Below are positions 23,607 to 34,968 of a stretch of 64,000 bases of DNA, one piece after another (positions within the stretch are counted from its first letter, which is position 1; every line of letters begins with the position of its first letter). A program made the translations under genes and the position numbers. This DNA comes from Solen grandis. Its lineage: Eukaryota > Mollusca > Bivalvia > Adapedonta > Solenidae. The notes below the pieces were generated by a model. It did no database searches. It saw nothing but the letters and a program-made list of their open reading frames with translations, and had not been told where the DNA came from. Location of the stretch: the NCBI GenBank assembly GCA_021229015.1, contig CM037778.1, positions 18,173,214 through 18,237,213 of the forward strand, given 5' to 3'.

Positions 23607-25092
23607 ATGAAGGATGAATTACCTTTAAAATATAAAAAACAAAAATCTTTTCGTATTTAATGAATCTGTTTATGTACATTATATATATATTAACATTTAA
23701 AAAATTTAACTCTTTAAGGGCCATTTCTATTTTTCCCTTTGGGTTGACCCCTTAAGACAGGTTTTGATGTATTTATAAAAAAAAGACATCTTTAGAAAAA
23801 GTTTTAAACCATCCCTTCGGGGGTTCATCTTCCATTTAAATTTTTTTTGAATGTGAAAGAGTACACATTGTTTTTAAGACACCATTTGACGAAGATTTTT
23901 GTTTATTGTCATAACTTTTTTGCCCCGTTAAAAAATTTTTTACATATTAACTTTCGAAAAGAAAAAAACAAAAGAAATATGATTGAGGGGCCCTAAGCTG
24001 AAAACAGAATTAATTTGCATAAAATTACAAAGAATAAAAGTCTTTCGTTGTCCCAAACCCTACTAAAAAACCATAATTTTCTTTAAAAAAAAAAGTCAGC
24101 AAATGGTGCCCCCCATTGATTTCATTATCATGTTTTCTTTATTTAGAGTTTTTTTTGGGGGGCAACTAAACGAAGAAATGTCTTTAATATATTTAAAAAC
24201 AGCATTCCCGGAGGGTTCGTCATTCCTATGGGTCATGGTAAGTTACTGTAATCCCTTTCTTTGGGGCCCGTAATTATTAGAATATAGTGTAACTTTTTTT
24301 TAAATAAGTAATCTTTCTTAGGAACACAACCTTCACTCGACACGTATAAGTTAATACTGCAAATATTGATTTTCTTATAAAAAATGTTAGCAACTGAGAA
24401 ATGGGTATAACGACCCCTTCTAAAAAATAATTAATTAAATGCAATAATGAGGAAAATTATCCCCAGTAAAGGGATTATTCTAAATCTTTTTCATATACCA
24501 GATCAAATTTTTAAAAATATTTTAAAACATGATGGGGCAAAAAAATCGAAATGATTTAAATTTATTGCGTAAATTCTATATAAATAGGAATGAGAGTTGT
24601 AAAAGAAAAATATGACAATTCGTGATGTGTTATGTTAGTTCAAGTTTATAATCACATTCCCGCACTGATAAGTTATTTTTTATTTTTTCTCACCAAAAAT
24701 GTAAGTCAATGCTGAATTTGTCATATAGTTAAGATAATTTTGTAATATTTGTGTATATTTTTTTTTTAAAAACATCAAAATTTTCAATAAAAAGAACATT
24801 TATTCCATAAAATTTGGGAAACCCCTACTTTCAAATACTAGCTGTTGTTTGTTTTTTAGAAAGTGACTAGTTTTTTTGAGGGTTTTTTGATTTGAGGGGT
24901 TTTATTTGATTCACGATAAAGTATTGGTTTAAACCCCGCATTATGCAATGTATTCATTTTTCTGTCTTTCTAAAATTTCTTTCAAACAGTTAAACTATCA
25001 AAAATTACCTGCATACAAAATATCAGGGAAATTTTTCCTAGTATTTCTTTTACAAAAAAAAATCGAAAAGTATCATCTTTTTTCCTGCAATT
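23607..25092. other. low-quality intergenic sequence
   Basis: No feature recognised. Confidence 0.5.
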
Positions 25093-25573
25093 TCAGGTAA
25101 AATGAGATAATTGCTTGGAGATTTTTTCACTTGTACGATAATACCTTTCAAAGACGATTTTTCGACCTGGAGAGTTTCCCAAACAAAAGTATGCGATGAC
25201 TTTTAGACCCTTCCTTGAATGCGTTCCCGTTGCAAAAAACAAATGAAAAACTGAACAATCTTGGAAAACAATTTTCCAGGCTTTCTGTTCTTTTTCCCTG
25301 TGCGCATCGACGGCTTCTGCCCCTTGTACTCCTTTGTGTACCCCCATGCTTTCCCTAGCAGTTGTTTTCGGGGTTTTGCCAGGGACTTGATGTTTGCTGA
25401 CAGGTCCCTTTTTCAAAACCTGGGTCTATAATCTGAGTGTAGCGTCCTTGCTGACAATTTTTGCTTTTAGCTGACCGCACAAAATATCTTATGGAAAGTC
25501 GACCAAATTCCCGCGACATAATGTCCAAACCCTCGTAGAAATGTCTAAGCGTCGTAGACTCGTGGGGAAGCAT
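25093..25573 (-). pseudogene. unrecognised open segment with one apparent frameshift
   Basis: Two overlapping minus-strand frames, 25573-25355 and 25416-25093, read as one protein-like stretch of about 155 codons if one base is miscounted near a GAAAAAGGG run. The first half begins MLPHESTTLRHFYEGL and includes SREFGRLSIRYFV; the second contains HREKEQKAWKIVF and RKIVFERYYRTSEK. Local GC is clearly higher than the flanks, as in exons. I recognise no domain. It could be an exon of a host gene damaged by consensus error, an old transposon coding remnant, or chance. I see no clear splice signals. Confidence 0.3.
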
Positions 25574-26403
25574 GAAAAAAGGTGGGGGTTTAAACTCTGA
25601 GGATTTGGGTACCTTTCAAGAATGGGATTAAGGTTTGAAAAAAATTGATTAACTACGTTTGTATAAAAGCTTTTTTAAAGTGATACTATTTTTTATGAAA
25701 AAACCGTATCCTATAAGTTGTTTTTTCTATCAGAATTGATAACCATTACTGAATTTTCATTTAAAAATATATTTTTGTTTAAAGTTTTTTGGGTATAAAA
25801 TTTTAAACCTTTTTAGTATATTAAAAAAATTAGAATAATGAACATATTAGCAAAAAGAAAATCGCAAAGGGTTTTTTTAAATTACTTTAAAAATTTAAAG
25901 AAAAGTAAGGATTTTATGACGTTTTGAAATACTGTACGTATACAAACACGTATATAGTAATTCGTCAAATTTTAATTCAAATAAAAAAAAATACAAAGTA
26001 CATAAAGTGAAATTGAAAACCTTTGTGTCAAAAATGATATATGGGGTTAGATAGGATTATTTTGTATAATAGCACGAATTACGATACGAAAGGACCTGAT
26101 ATTTATCGAAAGCGAAAATCGTTTACACACACAACACGATTTAAAAAAGGAAAAAGTATTCGCAAAATTTGAAAAAAAAAAACCTTTAATTTGTTTGACC
26201 CGATTTTATCCCCCTTGCTTTTTTTCAAAAAATATAAAAATCATGTTTAACAATTTAGTAAAAAACAAAAAACCCAGCGGATACCCCCGGGTGACTTATT
26301 TAAAAAATGTTAAGATCAATCGTCAAACCAGGGATTCGAGTGCAAAAAACTACATTTCATATGATTCATTTCTTAGATGGATGTTAGGGTTTTAAAATCT
26401 GTT
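25574..26403. other. low-quality intergenic sequence
   Basis: Nothing recognised. Confidence 0.5.
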
Positions 26404-26946
26404 ACAAGGGGGTTTGGGGGTTTCTAATTTCCTAACCCCAACCACTGTGGGGTAGCTTACGGCGTAAATGTGTAACACATCCAAGATGGCGGCGTGGGGA
26501 TGCGAAAAGGGGGTGACTATTTTTTTATTGTAACATTAATCTTGAGTTTGTGAACCATTCCCTATTGCAATTTACAAAAAGAACGCTTGGGGCCTCGGGG
26601 CCATATAGAAATATTCTATTTCCTTTTTTTGAGATAGCATGCGTCAAACATATCCCAAAGCAGAAATTTAAAATTGAATCGGGACTTCGTTTGTTTTTTT
26701 GTTATTTGGTTTAAAAAAATTCTTTCAAATTATTTGATTGTTTCCCAACAATTTTTAAAGCATACTTTTTTGTTTTTTATATTTTTGTTGGGGAAAACTT
26801 TGGGAAAAACCTGAAATCATGTGTTTTTTAAATCGTCGTACACCGGTGAAACCCATAACATTTTGCCACCGGGGTAGAAACGGGTTTTTTTTGACCCGGG
26901 GTAGACACTGAAACGTCCAAACTGGTTGGTGTAGACCAAATTGTGA
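26404..26946 (+). repeat. left arm of ~540-bp inverted duplication
   Basis: It is inverted relative to 28024-28557. Shared blocks, in order from the outside: GTGGGGTA, CATCCAAGATGG, TTTGAGATAG, GCGTCAAACATATCC, GAATCGGGACTTCGT, TTTTTTAAATCG, GTAGACACTGAAA and GGTGTAGACCAAATT. Identity falls off past both ends. Confidence 0.85.
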
Positions 26947-28023
26947 AAGGTTAACCAAAACATTATGAAAAACCCTCACCTTTTTGCATTTAAAAAACTT
27001 AAAAGATTAAACCGCGGCGAACGCATAAATATTTTATTTAATAATAAATAGAAAACAAAGGCGTGAAATTAATTTTAATTTTTTTATATTTATAATAATT
27101 ATATTTATATTTTCAGATTTACACCTTTCGTCTGCTAAATGTTCGTTTGGTGGGGATTTGAAACTGTTGTTAATCACTGACGGAATCCACATGACAAAAT
27201 TTTTAAAAGTTCGAGCAGGGAAATAATGAAAAAAAGCGGAAAAAGAGGGTCTAAAAACTTTAAATTTTAGTTTTATTCCCGATATTGTTAAAGCCAAAAA
27301 CAAAAGTTTTACCTATTTAGAAATGGGAATTCAAAAAATAAAAATTAAATTTAAATAGAAAAAAGATGATTATGGACTGAATAACCTTCACTGATGATAT
27401 CCTGATCCTAAAGTTGAGCCCTTTCTTCAGCGAAAGAAACCCCAACACCCCACAAATTGGAAAGAACGCCAAAAAAAATCCTATCCAAACTACCAAGATT
27501 TTGAAGAAAAACCCAAAAAAAGGGATTGCTCTTTATAAAGATCAAGATCTGTTTTAAAAAAAATAAATTTACAATTCCAGAAGTAATTTACGAATTTAAA
27601 AAAAAATGACCCAAATTCAAAAAAATTGGGTTTTCATTTCATAAAATGGTTAAGAAAAAACATTTCCTATGGGTAAATACGTTAATTTATTCATGGTGTT
27701 TGCAAGTTTTATTCCTTGGTAACAGTGCTTTCCTGGTTTTTCCCTTTGTAAAAAGCTTCTGGGGATTGGATATTTCTTTTCACAGCAAATGGGTTTAAAA
27801 ATTTATGAGTGGTCCCAAAAAATTGGGCAAAGATTTTTAATCCGGATGATGAGATTTTGGGCCCATCAAGCTCACATAAATTTTGCATTCCGTCAGGAGC
27901 ATTCATTTGATTTCCCTTTGCATTTAAAATTATTGTGGTCAGTTATTTTTATATAAAAAACGTCAAATGAATAAAGAAATTTACAAAAAAATATAAAGGC
28001 AATCAATTGTTTCTTTTAACAAA
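26947..28023. other. core of the inverted-repeat structure
   Basis: About 1.08 kb between the arms. Two minus-strand open stretches occur, 27906-27709 (begins MNAPDGMQNLCELDGPKI) and 27303-27034 (contains MWIPSVINNSFKSPPNEHL). Neither resembles a transposase I know, and no DDE motif is visible. Given the error-prone sequence they may be remnants of one coding region, or chance. Confidence 0.35.
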
Positions 28024-28557
28024 AAATTTGGTCTACACCGTACACAGTTTTGGGGCTGTTTTCAGTGTCTACAACGGAAAAAACCGTTTAAAAACCGCTG
28101 TGGCATAAAATTTTATGGTGTCACACCGGGGTATGCGATTTAAAAAACACAAGAAAATTTAGGGATTTTTAAAAGTTTTCCCCCCCCAAAGAATTAACCA
28201 ACATAAAGTATGCGTTTTTAAAATTTTCTGGAACTCAAAAAATTGAAAAATAAGCTTTTTTGACCAAAAAATAACAAAAACAAGACGAAGTCCCGATTCA
28301 AATTTTTAAAATTTTTCAATTTGGATATGTTTGACGCATTTCTATCTCAAAGAAATAAGGAAAAAATTTTTTCTTATTGTACCGAGGGTCAATGCTTCTT
28401 TTGTACAATTTTTTAATAGGTATAATGGTCTCCAAAATCAAGATTAGTGTTCAGATAGGAAAAAATGTCACCTACCTTTTGTATCCCCAGTCCCCATCTT
28501 GGATGTTCTACAAAATTTTCGACCGTACAGTTACCCCACGTGTAAAACCCTTGTTTT
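28024..28557 (-). repeat. right arm of ~540-bp inverted duplication
   Basis: Inverted partner of 26404-26946, starting AATTTGGTCTACACCG at the inner side and ending near TTACCCCACGTGTAAAACC outside. The arms differ by many small indels and some substitutions; part of this looks like consensus error. Confidence 0.85.
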
Positions 28558-31499
28558 AATATGATAAAGATCGAGATGAAAGTTTTTTTTTTTAATTGGG
28601 AAAAGAATAATTTATTATAGCACCCTGAGGGAACAAATAAATAATTAAAAGCAACCCCAAAAACAATTGCTATTTAACCCTCTGGCTTTTGTTTTAGATT
28701 TCAGACACCCTTTGGCGATAATTAATTGCCAATGCCCTAAAAAGTTCAATTACATTAGTACTTTGCACTGGTGAGAAGTAGTACAACTTTAAAAATCCTA
28801 CCCATTTTGAGTTTGGGATTAAGTGTTTTGGACGAACAGGCCGCAATTAAAAACTATAACGCCTGTTGGGAAATTTCATTTCGGCAAGATCCCCCGTCAA
28901 AAAAAAAATGGGAAAATATTTCCCAATCAAAAATTTCCGTGATAGACGTTTGTCTTGTTTTTTAGTAAACAAACTGAAAGATGCCAAATGAAAAAATTGA
29001 TGTTTGTGAATTCTCAAAATAAATTATTTAAATTTGATATTTCCCACAACAAAAAAAAACCGTGTCTTTTTTTCAAACTCTTTTAAAAAAAATTGTTTTG
29101 TTTTGTTTTTTGGTTTTTTTTTTTGAGGTTTTTTTTGCAAAAAATATCAAAATCAAATTAAAATTGTTTAAATTACGTGCCTTTGTTTTTCTACAAAATC
29201 AATATTTTTTTCAAAATTTAAATAAAAGCATTACATCTCTGATTGAAAAGAGTTTTGCGAGATGACGTGGGACTGTTCTAGGTGTCATCATTTAGGAACT
29301 TCCCGCTAATGGACTGCAAATTGACAAAAAGTCTCCAACCGGACCCCTTTTTGAATCCTACGTTTTGTTTTTTAAAAAAGACTCGATTAGTTCTAAATTT
29401 TTGATAATTATTTATGTTATCAGTGCAAAAACCTCAAGAAAAAAATTTCGTTTTATTAGTTCAGAAACGGTTGTTAGGAAAAACATCAATAAAAATCATA
29501 TTTGATATATAAAACATATTTTATCTTTTTAACTTAAAAAGAAAGGTTATAAATCAATGTAAAAGAAAAGTTTTTTTTAGCACAGAATTAAACATGCCCC
29601 TTTACATAATTTATTAACAAACGAACACTTCAATCTAGCTATTTTGAAAGATATTTGTGTAGTCCATTTAGTTTATATTAATAGTGGAAAATGATTATCC
29701 AAAAGAAAAAAAAATAGACAAGTCTTTACAAAAAAAAAATATTCACTGCCCAACTTTTATTTTGTAGAATGCATTCATGTGCTTATCAACTTCAGCTCAA
29801 CATCGAAAGTATAAAGTTTAAAGTAATTTCAGGTTTGATTATTTGGTATTTAGGTACGTCCACCTTAATAGCCATATTCCGTATCTGGTCACAGGGTGGT
29901 GATATCTATATGGCTATTTGTCACTTTAGACTAATCTGAAAATATAACATTTCACCGCAAGTTTTGTTCGTTTGTGTTTTGTTTGTGTTTTTTTGTTGTT
30001 CTTGTTGTTGTTTGTTTGCTGTTGTTGTTTTTGTTGTTGTCTGTTGTTGTTGTTGTTTTCCCAAGTAGTAAATTTGGGGAGAAACCCTTTTTAACATTGA
30101 AACTTGTGGGGGAAAAAATTATTTTTTTTTAAATATGGAATAAAACTGGGTATTTAGAAAACTCAGGTTTAAAAGACCACTAAAAAAGTTTATTTAAATA
30201 TACAGAACAAAACCCAACAAATTTGGTAACACTATTTTTTTGTTTTAAGGGAGATTGTTTGTAAAATTTTTTAGGGGGTAAATCTGAAATAAACGACGGG
30301 GGGGGGTAAAAAAAATTTAAATTAAGGCCTAATTAAAATATATATTCTTGTCGTGATCCCCCTTTTTTGACAAGTTTGACATATTAAAGCTTTATTGTAA
30401 ACTCATGTAGTTTTTTTTGTGAAAAAGATTTCTACTGGGGGAGAAAAAATTCATTGAAGGTGGCTATTCTAATTTTTCAAAAAATTTTTGTAAAAGTAAA
30501 TTTATTTTCTTGACTGAAGATTTTGGTTAGCCGGAAATTATGGAATAGCTTTAGCTTACTGGAGGTGTCATAAAGGGGTTTTTATCTGAAAAACCCTAAA
30601 ATTGTTGGCTTCCTGCTTGCTATTATGTTTCGTTTTTGGTTGTTGCTTTTGGGTGTTGTTACAATTGTTTTTGCTTTTAATAAATTCATTTTTTGAAAAC
30701 CCCTTTAGACCCTTGGCTTGGGTTTTTCCAAAGGCATTATATCATACGACTCATTTTGATAGTGACTAAAAAACATACAAAAAAATCCTTTTCAAAATAC
30801 CTAAAATATGCTTGGGTCACTATCATTTTACATCAGTATTGTTATAGCTAGAGCTAAAATTGCCAGTATTTAACACTGTTTTTCACAAACTTTTTTTGAC
30901 TTAGATACTTTAAAAAATTTACAATCAAATGAAAAAGGAAGATGGAATCCTTATTGCCAAAGTCAATATATTTTTTAAATTTGTAAATGAGAAATGGTTA
31001 AGGGGCGCTGCATATTTCCAAAGCTACAATAATGCGGGGCATCGTATTTAAACCCCCTGTAAATATGACCAGGCTCTGCCATATTTAAGGTGCCTTTCTC
31101 CAATGTTCTTTTCAGTTAAAGGTTAATAACAAAAGGAAACTTCTTTTTGGTAGGTTTATTTGCACAGATCATTCCCGACCTTTTTTTTTTTCGATATTTT
31201 CCTTTTTTTTCCCTTTAAACCGTTTTCTAACACATAATATATTGATGATAGTCGTAAATCGAAACAAAGCTTTTTCGGCGTTGTTTACGGTGCAAACACC
31301 CCTGGTTTCTGCAAGCCGGGTTTGTTTCCAAATCTATTTTACTGGGTTTTTATTTTCCCTTTTACCATATTTTTTTGAAGTTGGTTTCGTAGAGAATTGC
31401 TATTTGATATTACACGTCCAAAAAAATAGAAAAAAAAAAACTTTTGCGCTGTTGGGGGAATGTAACTTACGCTTTTGAATGTAAGACTTACTTTATATT
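28558..31499. other. low-quality intergenic sequence with small repeats
   Basis: An 11-base perfect inverted repeat (AATAGCCATAT at 29867-29877, ATATGGCTATT at 29908-29918) and a (TTG)n-rich tract at 29958-30060. No coding recognised. Confidence 0.55.
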
Positions 31500-31732
31500 T
31501 GGGTTTACCGTCGCTTCGCAGTATTTTAGCCATATAGCGAGTCCAGCTAAAATTTCAGGTGGAGGAAAAACCCCCAAGCACGGAGGCATTGGGTAGAACC
31601 ACCGACCACCCCAAAACCAGCGGAAGGGTTCCCCACTGAAAACCGAATGACCCCGCCGGGGTTCGAACCCCCGCCCGGGGAGGGCTGGGGGGGTTAAAAT
31701 ACGACTTTACCCCTGGCCACGGAGGCCCCCGA
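31500..31732 (-). mobile_element. SINE family A, nearly full
   Basis: TTTACCGTCGCTTCGCAGTA to GGCCACGGAGGCCCC on the plus strand is the reverse of the whole family A unit, with a B-box-like GGGGTTCGAACCCC and the head at the right. Confidence 0.85.
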
Positions 31733-34260
31733 ATTGTAATGATAAAGAAAAAAAACAAACGAAATAACGATAAAATGGGGTGGGGTGGGTCACATGGGTT
31801 TTCAATTAAGTCTGGTGGATGATATTGAAATGCAATTGGAATCAACCTTCCTTTGTTATCTTTAAAACCGCTACAAAAAATATGATTACTGTTTAAGGAA
31901 AACAATGATTAGGAGTAAAAACATTAGTATTTAATACTGTAAAAAGTTATGAAAAGATATTTTTTTGGTGCGCTGGTTTTTTTGAGATATGGACCCCTTC
32001 CCTGGGTTTTTAAAGGACATATTTTTTAAAGGCGTTTTTTGATATTTTTTTCGGTTTTTCTTTTGTTTTTTTTTATATTCTAAGATTTTTTGCTGACTCT
32101 TTTAGATAATCTGAGAAAACAATGTAAAGAAAGAACAAAGTAAATTTAGCGTTCCCCCTCGCTGTGTAAGGCTGTCCCACCCTTATAACCATATTTCCAT
32201 CAAAAACACACAAAAGGGGAATTGACCATTAAATAAAAAATATCAAACTATGTAAAACCCCGGTTTATATTGATAAGATATATTGACTGAAGTTTTTTTG
32301 ATAACCCCCCCTGATTTTATCTTATGAGTTATCTCTCCTTAAAAAAATATGAAAAATTGGTTATATTTTTTTTTTCTACGTGAAGTTTTTATTTGATTTC
32401 TTTAAGAAATTTGAAACGAACAAAATAGTCTGCCTTGCACCATGAGTTTTTTTAAAGATTTAAAAATTTATTTTCTTATTTAAAGAAGTTTTAAAAAAAT
32501 TTTCTCCTAAATATCTAATAAAACTTGCCTTTCATGTGGATGTACCTTTGTGACTATTCATTATTTAAGTGCTAGACAATGAGAGTTTTCAGGAAAATGT
32601 TTGTTCCAAAAAATGTTTAATTGTCGAAAAAGAAAAAAAAAAAATGAATCGCAAAAAGCAGATGTAACGGAAAATATTAGTTTTTCCAGTTTTAAAATAA
32701 CATTGTGAATCGTTTCATCTTGAATTAATAAGCATTTTGAACATACCCCCAATTCGCGATTTAAATTGAACAATCAGGAAAAACTCAAAAGTATTTTTTT
32801 TCTGATCGGTCAATGTGTTGAATTTTACTCTAACATTTAGAAAAAGGGGTTTGGGAATTGCTCGTTGAGTTACGAAAGGTTTATGTCAAAACGGAGTGAA
32901 CTGTTCAAGAAGTAATGATCTTTTTCTGTCATTTATTTTAGTATCAAAAACACAATTTACCATGTATGTGTACTCAGTGTGCCCTGCAAATCGTGCATTA
33001 GATAATGATTATTATTAAATGTGTTTTTGTGTTTTTTGTAAAAATTATTATAAGTTTGATAAGAAAATTTTGATATAAAATTAAAATTAAAAAACTGTTT
33101 TCCCAAAAAATTTGATGAAAATTTTGAAGAAAAAATCGTTTTTATTTCATGGGGTTAGGTCGTTTTTACATATTACTGTAAATAATCTAACTTAATCCAT
33201 TTGAATAACGAAGGGACAGACTTTTTGAGGGGCGTTATAGAATTTGTCGGTCCAAAGTCTCCACTGTTAAGACGCATCATAGTTTTTCATTTAAAGCAAA
33301 AAAAAATTAGCAACCAATTGTCATTGTTAGGAAGCAGACAAATTTGCATCGTGCACATGTTTACAAAAGGTTTTCCCGATATAGACACCCACATTAACCT
33401 TCAAATTACAAAGCAGAAAAATACGAAGGTCACATTTACTTTTAAAAAAATGAGTTTCAGGCCCCCCCAAAACGCAAAGGTTTAAAATGATTTGGAAGTC
33501 TAAAGCCTATACGCAAAAAAAAAAGTCTATTCAATTATTTTTTTTCTATTCTAATATCCTTTTAAAGTCCCACACCGTTATGTAAGACATTTCGCGTTGG
33601 GACTATACCAAATTTTAAAATATTTGGGTTTTACATTTTTAAAGACATTTGAAGAAAAATTTTGCCCCAAAGAAAATAAAAAAAAAAATGTTAAAAACCA
33701 TTTTTATTTTTTACTTAATAGAATTAAATTGGTAGCGCTTTGCCCGGTCGGACATCTTTTGGGGAAGAAAAGTGCATCGGGGCCCTTTCAAGTGGCAGGG
33801 TTTAATTTTAATATTTTCAATTTTAGCGTGTGAAGAGGAAGTTAAATTTTTTAGGGGTACGTAACACTGTTTTTTAAAGGGTTTGACTGTCATGGCCGCG
33901 GATCAAAAACCCAAATGAAAAAATAACGCAATATTGCCGGGGGCCATAAATTTTCAAACAAATTATCATAAAGACATCTAATCGATTTTTTTGCTAAAGG
34001 AGACATTTGTTTTAGAGAAAATTGATCTACCAGAAGACGGAAACCGGTTACCCAAATGTTTTCGGGAAAAGGGAGCAAAAAAGACCCCAAAAACGGTTAA
34101 TATTTAAATTTTTTTGGATAACAAACTTGAAAATATTTTCAAATCTTTGTGGAGATAATTGCTTCATTGAAATATTGCATTTGGCTGCACGATGTGCGTT
34201 TTGGTCAAATACGTTATAAGCATCAAAAAGGGCATACAACTATTTTAAAACACTTTTAAG
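31733..34260. other. low-quality intergenic sequence
   Basis: Contains an inverted partial copy of the 3117-3298 repeat at 32795-32908. Open frames at 33201-33485 and 33597-33833 have no recognisable domain. Homopolymer inflation ends at about 34260. Confidence 0.5.
32795..32908 (-). mobile_element. MITE-like repeat, copy 3, partial
   Basis: Reverse complement gives CAGTTCACTCCGTTTTGACA, then AACTCAACGAGCAATTCCC, matching the first half of the element at 3117, and a degraded CACATTGACCGATCAG for the GATTGGTCAA block. Confidence 0.5.
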
Positions 34261-34811
34261 AAATATTGTGTTGGATTCAGAGTACGTTCGCATGTACATT
34301 TGCATATCACTTTTGATGTTTAGTGTTTTATTACTAAATTACATGTAAATACAACCTCACACTTCACGGTAAAGACACTTCATATGTAAACCTGAAACGT
34401 TCTAGATGTTAAATCATTAGCCATACTGGCTAAATTGCTTATTAATTTGCTAAAATGATGATAGAGGTATAAATAAACTTTTTTCTGTTCTTGTTTTTAA
34501 AAAAAAAATGAAGATATTGGTTGTAACATTTAACTGAACAAATACATGTACCCATATTAATTTCAATATATGCTTTTAATTTGTAATAGTCGGGTATAGT
34601 AAGGGCATTTTAGGTATTTACCACTTTTTCTGTACCTGAATGACATTTAATCTGTCCAATTATTACAAACTAAATGTTTGCCACATATAAGACCTTATAT
34701 AACAATGCAAAGAAAATCAATTAAGATAAAATGTCAAAAAGAATATTGACAATACATGTAAAAAGCAATTCAAGAGCATCATTTAAGATATAAGACATGT
34801 ACATGTAAAGC

Positions 34812-34968
34812 AGCCTTCCAGCTGGCTTGCGGTAGGTCGTTGGTTTTTACCCGGGTACCTCTGTGTACTCGGGTCTTCCTCCACCCGTTAATTAGCTGGA
34901 CGTCGCTATATGATTGAAATACTATCGCAGCGACGGAAAACCCCCCAATACAACAACAACAACATGTA
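34812..34968 (+). mobile_element. SINE family A, 5'-truncated
   Basis: GGCTTGCGGTAGGT, ACCCGGGTACCTCTGTGTAC, TTAGCTGGACGTCGCTATAT, TCGCAGCGACGG and the (CAA)n tail are intact; the tRNA head is absent. Confidence 0.92.

Noticed and set aside
23392..23724. 110-codon minus open frame
   Set aside because: Crosses a SINE family A copy; not a gene.
28024..28557. Inverted arms as a pure sequencing palindrome artefact
   Set aside because: Arms differ at many positions and the core is not palindromic, so a simple foldback read is unlikely; left open in the findings.
31555..31905. 116-codon minus open frame
   Set aside because: More than half of it is the reversed SINE family A copy.
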